Assembly (NCBI GenBank): GCA_023433945.1
Contig: JAEYTP010000066.1
Location: forward strand, 1-31,364
Length of the DNA stretch: 31,364 nucleotides
Source: Bacillota bacterium
Lineage (GTDB): Bacteria > Bacillota > Clostridia > Acetivibrionales > DSM-1351
Reading direction: 5' to 3'
In this document: positions 16,997 through 24,556 of the stretch, piece after piece
How the letters are laid out: each line of letters begins with the position of its first letter
Numbering within the stretch: position 1 is the first letter of the stretch
The notes under the pieces: model-generated
What the model was told of the DNA's origin: nothing
The model's input: the letters and a program-made list of their open reading frames with translations, nothing else
The model's database searches: none
Translations under genes and position numbers: made by a program

Positions 16997-17011
16997 TGAT
17001 GGAGGTCTATT

Positions 17012-18136
17012 ATGCCACCGGTATCATTTTTAATCAAACCTGCATCAAGCCTATGCAATATGAGATGTAAATACTGCTTTTACGATGATGTTTCAAAAAA
17101 TAGAGAGATTAACTCTTATGGAATAATGAACTTTGAAACCCTTGAAATTCTTTTGGAAAAGGCGCTCTCATATGCTGATAAAAGATGCGATTTTGCATTT
17201 CAAGGCGGAGAGCCCACGTTAGCTGGTCTTGACTTTTTTAAAAAGGTGATAGAACTTCAAAAAAAGTATAATTCTAAAAATGTTCAGATAAATAATGCTA
17301 TTCAAACTAATGGGTATGCTATTAATGAAGAATTTGCAAAGTTTTTCGCTGAAAACAGTTTTCTTGTAGGTTTATCATTAGATGGTAACCGTGAGCTGCA
17401 TGACAGTTTACGAGTTGACAGAAGTGGTAAAGGAACTTTTGATAAGGTTATTAATGCTGCAAAGCTATTTAACAAGTATAATGTTGAATATAATATTTTA
17501 TGTGTTGTTAATAATTTTGTTGCAAGGCACAGTAATCAGGTTTATAGTTTTTTCAAGAAGAATAAATTCAAATATTTGCAATTTATCCAATGCCTTGATG
17601 GCTTTGATGGACAGCAAAAAAATTATTCTCTTACACCAGAAAGATATATATCTTTTTTAAAAAATTCTTTTGATAATTATTACAATGATTTTATTAGTGG
17701 TAATTATACAAGTATTCGGTTGTTTGATAATTATGTCAGCATACTGGCTGGAAGGCCTGCTGAGGCATGTGGAATGAACGGCGTATGCAACTGCATTTTT
17801 GTGATTGAGAGTGATGGGAGCGTATATCCGTGTGACTTCTACGTACTTGATAAATACAGGCTTGGAAATATTAGAGTAAATACATTTGAGGAAATGTGCG
17901 ACAATGATATTATTAAAATATTTATTAATGAATCAAGATTCATAGACCAGAAATGTTGTAAGTGTAAATGGTTGAATATTTGTAGAGGGGGTTGTCGAAG
18001 ATGCAGGGAGCCCTTTATAGATGGAAAACCATCATTAAACATGTTTTGCCAGAGCTATTATCAATTCTTTGATTATGCGTATGACCGTATGAAAAAGATG
18101 GCAACGAGTAGCACCTATAATAATACCTGCGGTTAG
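17012..18136 (+). CDS. Anaerobic sulfatase-maturating enzyme (radical SAM, SPASM)
   Basis: It converts the active-site Cys or Ser of sulfatases to C-alpha-formylglycine without oxygen. The 374-residue length is normal. The radical-SAM cluster motif is CNMRCKYC (C15, C19, C22), followed by QGGEPTL (64-70) and SLDG (122-125). The C-terminal SPASM domain supplies cysteines for two auxiliary clusters: C253, C259, C261, C274, C315/C316, C318, C324, C328, C331 and C346. D275 in the YPCDFYV motif matches the proposed catalytic base of characterised enzymes. ATGGAGG precedes ATG 17012. It closes the island and surely serves the sulfatase at 12420, whose C57 is the predicted substrate. A strong hairpin array follows. 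Confidence 0.95.
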   Translation: MPPVSFLIKPASSLCNMRCKYCFYDDVSKNREINSYGIMNFETLEILLEKALSYADKRCDFAFQGGEPTLAGLDFFKKVIELQKKYNSKNVQINNAIQTNGYAINEEFAKFFAENSFLVGLSLDGNRELHDSLRVDRSGKGTFDKVINAAKLFNKYNVEYNILCVVNNFVARHSNQVYSFFKKNKFKYLQFIQCLDGFDGQQKNYSLTPERYISFLKNSFDNYYNDFISGNYTSIRLFDNYVSILAGRPAEACGMNGVCNCIFVIESDGSVYPCDFYVLDKYRLGNIRVNTFEEMCDNDIIKIFINESRFIDQKCCKCKWLNICRGGCRRCREPFIDGKPSLNMFCQSYYQFFDYAYDRMKKMATSSTYNNTCG

Positions 18137-18187
18137 ATATTTACTTTACCTATGCAAAAGGTGGATTTAAATTCAGAGTGCATGAGA

Positions 18188-18268
18188 AATCTGTTAACAG
18201 ATTGAAGAAGCAGTTAAAAGAATTAACTAGTAGAAGGAGGGAAATTTTATTCAATTTTCCCTCCTTCT
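18188..18268. repeat. Three consecutive inverted repeats between maturase and tRNA genes
   Basis: AATCTGTTAACAGATT (18188-18203) is a perfect 16-bp palindrome. AGTTAA ... TTAACT (18212-18228) is a short stem. AGAAGGAGGGAAA (18232-18244) pairs with TTTCCCTCCTTCT (18256-18268), a 13-bp perfect stem with an 11-nt loop. None has a good T-run on the plus strand. The last lies 5 bp past the tRNA 3' end and may terminate the leftward tRNA transcript, the rightward island transcript, or both. Confidence 0.65.
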
Positions 18269-18273
18269 CGATT

Positions 18274-18350
18274 TGGCGCGCCCGGCAGAGATCGAATCCA
18301 CAACCTTTTGGTCCGTAGCCAAACGCTCTATCCAATTGAGCTACGGGCGC
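18274..18350 (-). tRNA. tRNA-Arg (anticodon ACG)
   Basis: Read on the minus strand, the 7-bp acceptor GCGCCCG pairs with CGGGCGC, and the D arm is GCTC/GAGC. The anticodon stem TTTGG/CCAAA encloses the loop CTACGGA with anticodon ACG. The T loop is TTCGATC with a stem containing two G-U type pairs. The 77-nt gene includes discriminator G and an encoded CCA end. It reads CGN arginine codons after A34 is converted to inosine. Confidence 0.95.
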
Positions 18351-18504
18351 ATAACTTTATCGTGCACATAATATGATAATATATTTTGAGCAAAAAAGCA
18401 ACTATTATATTTTGTAAATTTTTGTAATCTATAAAACCTAAAAAAGTGCATCAATAATTATTTCCAACTTATTCAATAGGGTTAAAATCTGCTCAAAGCT
18501 GTGA

Positions 18505-18510
18505 TAAAAT
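18505..18510 (+). promoter_or_regulatory. Putative extended -10 promoter of the lipid kinase gene
   Basis: TGATAAAAT (18502-18510) has the form of an extended -10 element (TG-N-TAAAAT) 31 bp before the start codon at 18542. The -35 position, TTAAAA at 18482-18487, is weak, as is common with extended -10 promoters. The rest of the 18351-18541 spacer shows no gene. Confidence 0.4.
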
Positions 18511-18541
18511 AGTACTATTCCAAAAGAGAGGAAAAAATTCA

Positions 18542-19519
18542 ATGAAGCACATATTTATAGTAAACCCAGCTGCTGGGAAAGGCACTGCCTTGGAGTTTGT
18601 TCCCAAAATACAGGAATACTTCTCACAAAATACAGCAGATTATAAAATTATATATACAGAATATGCAGGACATGCAACTGAAATTGCAAAGGAATACTCA
18701 AGTGGAGCACCAGCTAGAATTTACTCTGTTGGTGGAGATGGCACTGTTAATGAGGTAGTCAACGGAATTGCTGGTACCCAGTCTGTGTTGGGAGTTATTC
18801 CTGCTGGTTCGGGTAATGATTTTATCAGAAGCATTGACAGTAACATTGATATGAAGAGAGTTCTTGTAGATACCATAGAAGGTGAAGCAAGAAGAATAGA
18901 CTTAGCACGGGTAAACGATAAATTCTTTATTAATATATCATCAATTGGATTTGATGCAGAGGTAGTGTACAATGCCATGAAGTTTAAAAGAATACCATTA
19001 GTACCATCAAGCCTTGCCTATCTGTTTTCAATTATTTATACCTGCTTTAGGAGAAAGATCTCAAATGTAACCCTAAATATTGATGGGCAGCTATATGATA
19101 AATCATTACTGCTTGCGGCTGTAGCAAATGGAAGGTTTTATGGGGGTGGAATGTTACCATTGCCAGAAGCTGAGCTAAATGATGGGCTATTTGACTTATG
19201 CCTTGTTGACAAGGTGAGCAGAAGACTGATAATTAGCTTTTTCCCCAAATATATAAAGGGAACCCATGGGTCAATGAAGCAGGTAAAGTTTATGAAGGCG
19301 CAGAACGTACACATAAAAAGCAACGATATGTTGTGCGTTAATATTGATGGAGAGATAACTACTTCCAAAGAAGTAACGTTTGAGATTTTACAGGGAGCTA
19401 TAAGGGTAATATATCCTGCAAGCCTTGGAGGAAGCCAGACTTCGTCCGAAAATATTGATTCCCAAACAATTAAAGAGAAGGAAGAACTAGTAGAGGCTAG
19501 AGAACGTATAGAGGCATAG
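18542..19519 (+). CDS. Diacylglycerol kinase family lipid kinase (YegS/DgkB type)
   Basis: This is a soluble lipid kinase that probably phosphorylates diacylglycerol to phosphatidate for reuse in phospholipid synthesis. The protein has 325 residues. The N-terminal DAGK catalytic domain opens with HIFIVNPAAGKGTA and has the glycine-rich motif GGDGTVNEVVNG at residues 64-75 and the later PAGSGNDFIRS. The C-terminal beta-sandwich domain carries ANGRFYGGGMLPLPEAELND, the family signature. The last 30 residues are charged and vary in the family. AAGAGAGG precedes ATG 18542. It lies 73 bp upstream of sbcD in the same direction; no terminator separates them, so co-transcription is possible but a functional link is not evident. 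Confidence 0.9.
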   Translation: MKHIFIVNPAAGKGTALEFVPKIQEYFSQNTADYKIIYTEYAGHATEIAKEYSSGAPARIYSVGGDGTVNEVVNGIAGTQSVLGVIPAGSGNDFIRSIDSNIDMKRVLVDTIEGEARRIDLARVNDKFFINISSIGFDAEVVYNAMKFKRIPLVPSSLAYLFSIIYTCFRRKISNVTLNIDGQLYDKSLLLAAVANGRFYGGGMLPLPEAELNDGLFDLCLVDKVSRRLIISFFPKYIKGTHGSMKQVKFMKAQNVHIKSNDMLCVNIDGEITTSKEVTFEILQGAIRVIYPASLGGSQTSSENIDSQTIKEKEELVEARERIEA

Positions 19520-19592
19520 TAAGGCAAGAGTGTAAAAAACTGAGAGTGAGTTATTCTTAGTACATTAATTTGACATATAGGGGTGAGACAGA

Positions 19593-20966
19593 ATGAGGTT
19601 TATTCATACGGGTGATTGGCACATAGGGAAAATTGTAAATGACTTTAATCTAATAAATGATCAGAGGCAGGTACTAGCCCAGCTGGTTGACATTTTAAAG
19701 CAGCAAAAGGTTGATGCACTTGTCATCGCAGGGGATATATATGATAGAAGTGTACCACCCGTTGAAGCTGTCGAGCTGGTAGATAGTATCTTTACACAAA
19801 TACTGCAAGAGGTGGGGATACCTATACTTGTTATTGCTGGGAACCATGACGGAGCAGGGAGATTAGACTTCGCAAGCAGTATCCTTACCAAAAACGGCTT
19901 GCATATAGCGGGAAGAATAACAGAGCCAATCAAGAAAATTGTGCTTAGAGATGAGCACGGCCCTGTTAATTTTTATTTATTGCCCTATGATGACCCTAGA
20001 AGTATCAAGAATTTTTATTCTGGTAGGAGTACTGATGAAATAAGTGGTTCTGGTACAACAATAGGTGCTAATACATCAAGATGTGCCAGTACAACATGCT
20101 GTGCCGATACAGCAAGCGGGGCCGATGCAACAAGTAGTGCCGATGCAACAAGCTGTACCGATACAGCGCAAGCAAAAATTACTGATTCACAATTAGACAA
20201 TACAAAGTTAGGTGAACAAATAATGGGGCAAGAAGAAATGCGTGCTACCCATGATTCTGTAATGCAATTCTTAACATCACGAATTCAAGAGAATCTAAAC
20301 TCAGATGAGAGAAATATTCTGGTAACGCATGCATATGTAACCCCATTTGGAGAAGAAGCAGCGCAATGTGAGTCGGAGAGGCCGCTCTCTATAGGGGGTA
20401 CTGATTTTGTTGACCCTAAGCATTTTGATATGTTTCATTACACTGCACTAGGTCATTTGCACAGAAGACAGAAGGCCGGCAGTGAAAAAATAAGGTATTC
20501 GGGTTCTCTCATGAAATATTCTTTCTCGGAGGTAGACCATAAAAAGGGCGTTGAGTTAGTTGAATTAAATGAAGCGGGCAACGTTCAGGTTACCCATATT
20601 CCATTGGTAGCCGAAAAGGATATGAGAATAATACGGGGCCCTGTAAGTGAACTTATCAGCCCTGAAGTATACAGCGCTGCCAATACTGAGGATTATGTAT
20701 ATGCAATCCTTACTGATAATGATGAGTTGCTGGACCCAATTTCAAAACTAAGGAGTGTATATCCCAACATAATGGGGTTAAGACGAGAGGTGGAGAGGCT
20801 TCAAAAAGACAGTAGAACCTCTGCTTCAGAAGGTTACAAGACAAAAACAAAATTGGAGCTTTTTGAAGAATTCTATATGTCAATTGAGGGTAATGAGCTA
20901 GATGATGACAGCAAGTCTGTTCTTACTGATATTATAGAAGAGGTTGAAAAGGGGGAAATGGCATGA
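19593..20966 (+). CDS. sbcD: Exonuclease SbcCD subunit D (SbcD/Mre11-like nuclease)
   Basis: This is the nuclease subunit of the SbcCD complex, which cuts DNA hairpins and degrades DNA ends. The metallophosphoesterase motifs are all present: D8 and H10 in HTGDWHIGK, D48 in AGDIYDRSVPP, N84-H85-D86 in GNHDGAG, the histidine of VTHAYVTPFGEE and GHLHRRQ. The protein is 457 residues, longer than the usual 380-420. The surplus is explained by a 42-residue tract (152-193) made of seven hexapeptide units coded by 18-bp repeats, between the STDEI segment and the AKITDSQL segment. The tract falls between the fourth and fifth nuclease motifs and should form a surface loop. The start has GGGGTGAGA upstream. 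Its stop overlaps the sbcC start by 4 bp. Confidence 0.95.
   Translation: MRFIHTGDWHIGKIVNDFNLINDQRQVLAQLVDILKQQKVDALVIAGDIYDRSVPPVEAVELVDSIFTQILQEVGIPILVIAGNHDGAGRLDFASSILTKNGLHIAGRITEPIKKIVLRDEHGPVNFYLLPYDDPRSIKNFYSGRSTDEISGSGTTIGANTSRCASTTCCADTASGADATSSADATSCTDTAQAKITDSQLDNTKLGEQIMGQEEMRATHDSVMQFLTSRIQENLNSDERNILVTHAYVTPFGEEAAQCESERPLSIGGTDFVDPKHFDMFHYTALGHLHRRQKAGSEKIRYSGSLMKYSFSEVDHKKGVELVELNEAGNVQVTHIPLVAEKDMRIIRGPVSELISPEVYSAANTEDYVYAILTDNDELLDPISKLRSVYPNIMGLRREVERLQKDSRTSASEGYKTKTKLELFEEFYMSIEGNELDDDSKSVLTDIIEEVEKGEMA
20046..20171 (+). repeat. Seven-unit 18-bp in-frame tandem repeat within sbcD
   Basis: Units start at 20046, 20064, 20082, 20100, 20118, 20136 and 20154, each 18 bp, and encode GSGTTI, GANTSR, CASTTC, CADTAS, GADATS, SADATS and CTDTAQ. 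The middle units (for example TGTGCCGATACAGCAAGC and AGTGCCGATGCAACAAGC) are most alike and the outer ones more diverged. The array is an exact multiple of three and keeps the frame. Confidence 0.9.
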
Positions 20967-23900
20967 GACCGATAAGACTTGTAATGAGCGCGTTTGGTCC
21001 ATATGCCAAACTGCAGGAGATAGATTTTAGCAGGCTTAATGAACAGATATTTGTAATATCAGGGCCAACGGGTGCAGGAAAGACAACGATATTTGACGCC
21101 ATAAGCTATGCACTGTTTGGAGAGGCTTCCGGAAGCAGCAGGGACAAGGATAGCCTGCGCAGTGATTTTGCTGCGCCTGAAACAGAAACTTTTGTAGAGC
21201 TGGAATTTATTCTTAGGGGAGAACACTATACAATTAAACGAAGTCCTCAGCAACAGCAGAAAAAACAACGTGGTGAGGGCTTTACTACAAAGAATGCAGA
21301 TGCACAGATCGAAATGCCGGATGGACAGATTATTACCAGAATTTCAGCTGTAGATGATAAAATTACTGAGCTAATGGGCATAAACAAATCGCAGTTCAAG
21401 CAGATTGTAATGCTTCCTCAGGGAGAGTTCAGAAAGCTGCTTGAAGCAGAGAGCAATGAACGTGAGCTTATTTTCAGAAAGATATTTGGAACAGAGGCAT
21501 ATGCATTAATTCAGCAAAAGCTAGATTATAAGAAAAAGGACTTAGCAAGAGTTATACATGACTTAAAGCTTCAGCTTATGACACATGTAAAGCATGTGGA
21601 GTGTGGTCAGAATGAAACTTTGAGTAAGCTTCAGGGTGATAACTATATTAATGTCCAAATGTTTTTGGAGCTGCTAGAAGGGCAGTGCAAGCAGGAGGAG
21701 GGTGAGCTAGCTGAGCAAAAGCTTAAGCTTTCTCAGTTACAAAAGCTGCAGTCAGAGAAAAAGGAACAGCTCGTAAAATATACTGAGGTAAACAGGCAGT
21801 TTGAAGAAGTTAAGCAGTTACAAAGTGAACAGGTAGAGCAAGAGAGTCGTAGGGCTGAATATAGTGCTAAGCAGCGTGAGCTGGACTATGCTCAAAAGGC
21901 TCTTTCGGTTGTTGAAATAGATGAATCGGTAGAAGCCTTGAAGGTTGCCATAAAAACAAAAACAGAGCAGCTAGTGATGGCTCAACAGGATAAACAGCAA
22001 AAGCAGCAGGAATTAGCAGCTAAAGAACAGCTTCTAGAAAAAGCAAAAGAGGCTGAGCCGCAAATAAAGCAGTTGGAAATTGAGCATGCAAGGCTAAAAG
22101 GTATGATAGCAAAGGTGGCAGATTATGAAAAAAATACTCTGCTATATAAAGAATATGGTACAAAGCTTAGTACTTTGAGTGAAAAGCTTTCAAAATGTCA
22201 CAAGGACCTTGAAGCCTCTAAAAATAATAAAAAGCAGCTAGAGCTTGACTTAAAGAATATTCTGCTTCAAGAGAAGGACTTTGAAAGACAAGAGGGCGAA
22301 ATTCAACAGCTTAAAAACTCAGTTGATAGTTTAGCTGGTGTAAGGCAATTAGCTAAAAGGCAGCTTGAATTTCTAAATAGCTTTGAACAAAAGCAAAATG
22401 AATTCAACAGCTTTGAACAAGGCTTTATACAAAAAAGAAAAGAATATCTAGATATAGAGGATAGCTACTTAAAGGGGCAGGCTGGATTACTGTCAAAGGG
22501 ACTTAAAACAGGTACACCTTGCCCTGTATGCGGCTCTACTGAGCATCCTATGCCTGCAAAAGTGTCACAGAGTATGCCTGATGAGCACCAAGTGAAGGCT
22601 GCCAAGGCAGAAATTGATAAGCTAACCTCAGGGAGAACAGCATTACTAAATGAACTGTCTGTTATAAAGGGCAATATAGAATCCAACGAGGCAGAACTAT
22701 TGGCTAAGAGTGAGCAGTTGTCTGGTACAGCACGGCTATCAATAAGTGAGCAGCTGCTAGAGATTAAACAATCGCCAGTAAATAAGCAGGTATCCGAAGC
22801 TGAGCAGCCTTCTGCTAAGGAACGACTTAACCAGCAAGCTCAGCCTATTAGTCGGCTGAAATCTGAGCAACTAAGAAGCGTGGTTGATATTAAAGCCTTT
22901 GAGATAGCTGTAATAGACAAGGGTACACTGCTATGTAATTTTATAAGGGACAAGCAGGAGCAGCAAAAAGTAAAGCGGGCTTCTATTATCAAGAGATCAG
23001 AGATAGAACAAAGGCTTCAACAACAAGAGAATATTGCAAAACAGCTTGAAGATGATATAAAGGATGGTCAACAGCAGGAAGTTAGATACTCTCAAGAATT
23101 TGCTCGCCTAAAAGAGTGGTTACAAGGAGTAAATGCAGATATTCCCGAGGAAATTAGAACAACTGCCAAGCTCAATATGAGACTAAATGCCATTGGAGAA
23201 CAGATTTCAGCACTTGAAAAGCAAAAAAAGGATGCTCAGCAGGCCTTTGACTTTTCAAAGGAGCAGCTCAATGCGGCAACCCTAAATGTGGCAACCCGAG
23301 AAGAAGCGCTCAAGAATGCAAGCGAGGATTTAATAAGAAGCACAAACCGACTGGGTGAGCTGCTCAAACAGGCAGGCTTTGCGGATTATTTACAGTATCG
23401 AGAGTGCAGAAGGAGCCAGCAAAGCATAGAAACACTTAAGGCAGAAATCAATAAATATAACGAGAGAGCTAACGAGCTCAAGACTCTTATAAATAAGCTG
23501 CAAGAGCAGACAATGGGCAAAAGCTATGTGAATATTACCGAGAAGCAGCAAGAGCTTGAAAGCATAGAATTACAAGTAAGTACTGTTCAGGATACTCAAA
23601 CGCTTATTGTCTCAAGACTGATGAACAATAAAAAAATATTATCCAGCATCAAGCAGGTTAATTCACAATTAGAAAAGCAAGAAGCCCAGCAAAAGACAAT
23701 TGTGCATATGGCTAATATTGCAAATGGTGATAATGCTGAGAAAGTTACCTTTGAAAGATATGTACTGGCTGCATATTTTGATGAAATAATAACCGCAGCA
23801 AACCTTAGACTTGAAAGGATGACGGGCTCTAGATATCAGCTCAAGAGAAAGGAAGAGCGAGGCAAGGGAAGAGCCCAGCAGGGCCTAGAGCTTGAGGTTT

Positions 23901-24229
23901 TTGACAACTATACGGGAAAGAGCAGACATGTAAAAACACTTTCTGGCGGAGAAGGCTTCAAGGCATCTCTTTCACTAGCATTGGGTCTCGCTGATGTAGT
24001 TCAAGCATATTCAGGAGGAATAAGCCTAGATACTCTGTTTGTAGATGAAGGCTTTGGAACGCTTGACCCAGAGTCACTAGAGAGTGCAATAAACTGTCTG
24101 ATAGATTTGCAGAAAAGTGGTAGGCTTGTTGGAGTAATTTCTCATGTAGCAGAAATCAAGGAGAGGATAAGAAATGTATTGCAGATAACTGCTGAAAAAG
24201 AAGGTAGCTTTGCTGAGTTTATTGTGTAA
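20963..24229 (+). CDS. sbcC: Exonuclease SbcCD subunit C (SbcC/Rad50-like ATPase)
   Basis: This is the SMC-like ATPase partner of SbcD. The protein has 1088 residues. The N-terminal half-ATPase has Walker A in SGPTGAGKTTIFDAISYALF (about 33-52) and the Q-loop region KQIVMLPQGEFRKLLEA. Long Gln/Glu/Lys-rich coiled coils follow. The zinc hook CPVCGSTEHP (C520, C523) sits at the coil apex. The C-terminal half carries the signature TLSGGEGFKASLSLALGLAD (about 991-1010) and Walker B LDTLFVDEGFGTLDPES. A Ser/Gln/Glu-rich stretch shortly after the hook (about 575-645) looks less conserved than typical coiled coil. It starts in a 4-bp ATGA overlap with sbcD. The assignment is secure. Confidence 0.97.
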   Translation: MRPIRLVMSAFGPYAKLQEIDFSRLNEQIFVISGPTGAGKTTIFDAISYALFGEASGSSRDKDSLRSDFAAPETETFVELEFILRGEHYTIKRSPQQQQKKQRGEGFTTKNADAQIEMPDGQIITRISAVDDKITELMGINKSQFKQIVMLPQGEFRKLLEAESNERELIFRKIFGTEAYALIQQKLDYKKKDLARVIHDLKLQLMTHVKHVECGQNETLSKLQGDNYINVQMFLELLEGQCKQEEGELAEQKLKLSQLQKLQSEKKEQLVKYTEVNRQFEEVKQLQSEQVEQESRRAEYSAKQRELDYAQKALSVVEIDESVEALKVAIKTKTEQLVMAQQDKQQKQQELAAKEQLLEKAKEAEPQIKQLEIEHARLKGMIAKVADYEKNTLLYKEYGTKLSTLSEKLSKCHKDLEASKNNKKQLELDLKNILLQEKDFERQEGEIQQLKNSVDSLAGVRQLAKRQLEFLNSFEQKQNEFNSFEQGFIQKRKEYLDIEDSYLKGQAGLLSKGLKTGTPCPVCGSTEHPMPAKVSQSMPDEHQVKAAKAEIDKLTSGRTALLNELSVIKGNIESNEAELLAKSEQLSGTARLSISEQLLEIKQSPVNKQVSEAEQPSAKERLNQQAQPISRLKSEQLRSVVDIKAFEIAVIDKGTLLCNFIRDKQEQQKVKRASIIKRSEIEQRLQQQENIAKQLEDDIKDGQQQEVRYSQEFARLKEWLQGVNADIPEEIRTTAKLNMRLNAIGEQISALEKQKKDAQQAFDFSKEQLNAATLNVATREEALKNASEDLIRSTNRLGELLKQAGFADYLQYRECRRSQQSIETLKAEINKYNERANELKTLINKLQEQTMGKSYVNITEKQQELESIELQVSTVQDTQTLIVSRLMNNKKILSSIKQVNSQLEKQEAQQKTIVHMANIANGDNAEKVTFERYVLAAYFDEIITAANLRLERMTGSRYQLKRKEERGKGRAQQGLELEVFDNYTGKSRHVKTLSGGEGFKASLSLALGLADVVQAYSGGISLDTLFVDEGFGTLDPESLESAINCLIDLQKSGRLVGVISHVAEIKERIRNVLQITAEKEGSFAEFIV

Positions 24230-24258
24230 ATGCATATAATAGCGTGATTGTAAAAAAG

Positions 24259-24346
24259 TATAAGTGCCTGATAGTAAAAAGTATATGCGAACCTGTTTTT
24301 AAAATGTATATGGGTATTGTTGGAGAAATATTTATAAGTGCCTGAT
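24259..24346 (+). repeat. 14-bp direct repeat downstream of sbcC
   Basis: TATAAGTGCCTGAT occurs at 24259-24272 and at 24333-24346, 74 bp apart, in an otherwise featureless AT-rich spacer. AAGTATAT-like runs lie between them. It may be the trace of a small duplication; no function is suggested. Confidence 0.5.
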
Positions 24347-24377
24347 TTTATAGAATAATAACTAAGTAGCAAATACG

Positions 24378-24422
24378 GGATTGTAGAGTAATTAATAACC
24401 TATTACTCTACAGTCCTTTTTT
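24378..24422 (+). terminator. Rho-independent terminator after sbcC
   Basis: GGATTGTAGAGTAAT (24378-24392) pairs with ATTACTCTACAGTCC (24402-24416) with a single G-U pair. The loop is TAATAACCT and the run TTTTTT follows. It probably ends the lipid kinase-sbcD-sbcC transcript. Confidence 0.9.
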
Positions 24423-24556
24423 ATATTCAAAACTTTCTTGAAATGCATGTTAATAATATTCAAACATTGACAACAGCAGGTTTTAATGTGGTAAAAATAT
24501 GGAATACTAAGAAAGGAGCATTATTATATAAAACAAAGAAAAGGATTAAGCTTAAT

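Noticed and set aside
8103..18136. Sulfoquinovose (sulfo-EMP) pathway
   Set aside because: An AGE epimerase and YihU-family dehydrogenases are present, but SQase, kinase and aldolase are missing and the cluster instead has a sulfate-ester sulfatase, which does not cleave sulfonates.
18150..18335. 61-codon minus-strand ORF
   Set aside because: It runs through the tRNA-Arg gene and the adjacent hairpin; no ribosome site and no protein similarity recognised.
20046..20171. Regular repeats that might be a CRISPR array
   Set aside because: Units are contiguous 18-mers with no spacers, lie in frame inside sbcD and code for a hexapeptide; no cas genes are nearby.
24443..24556. Longer N terminus for the GT4 protein starting at 24443
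   Set aside because: No ribosome site, starts within 25 bp of the preceding terminator, and the family normally begins at the MKIALLTETYLP sequence encoded from 24557.
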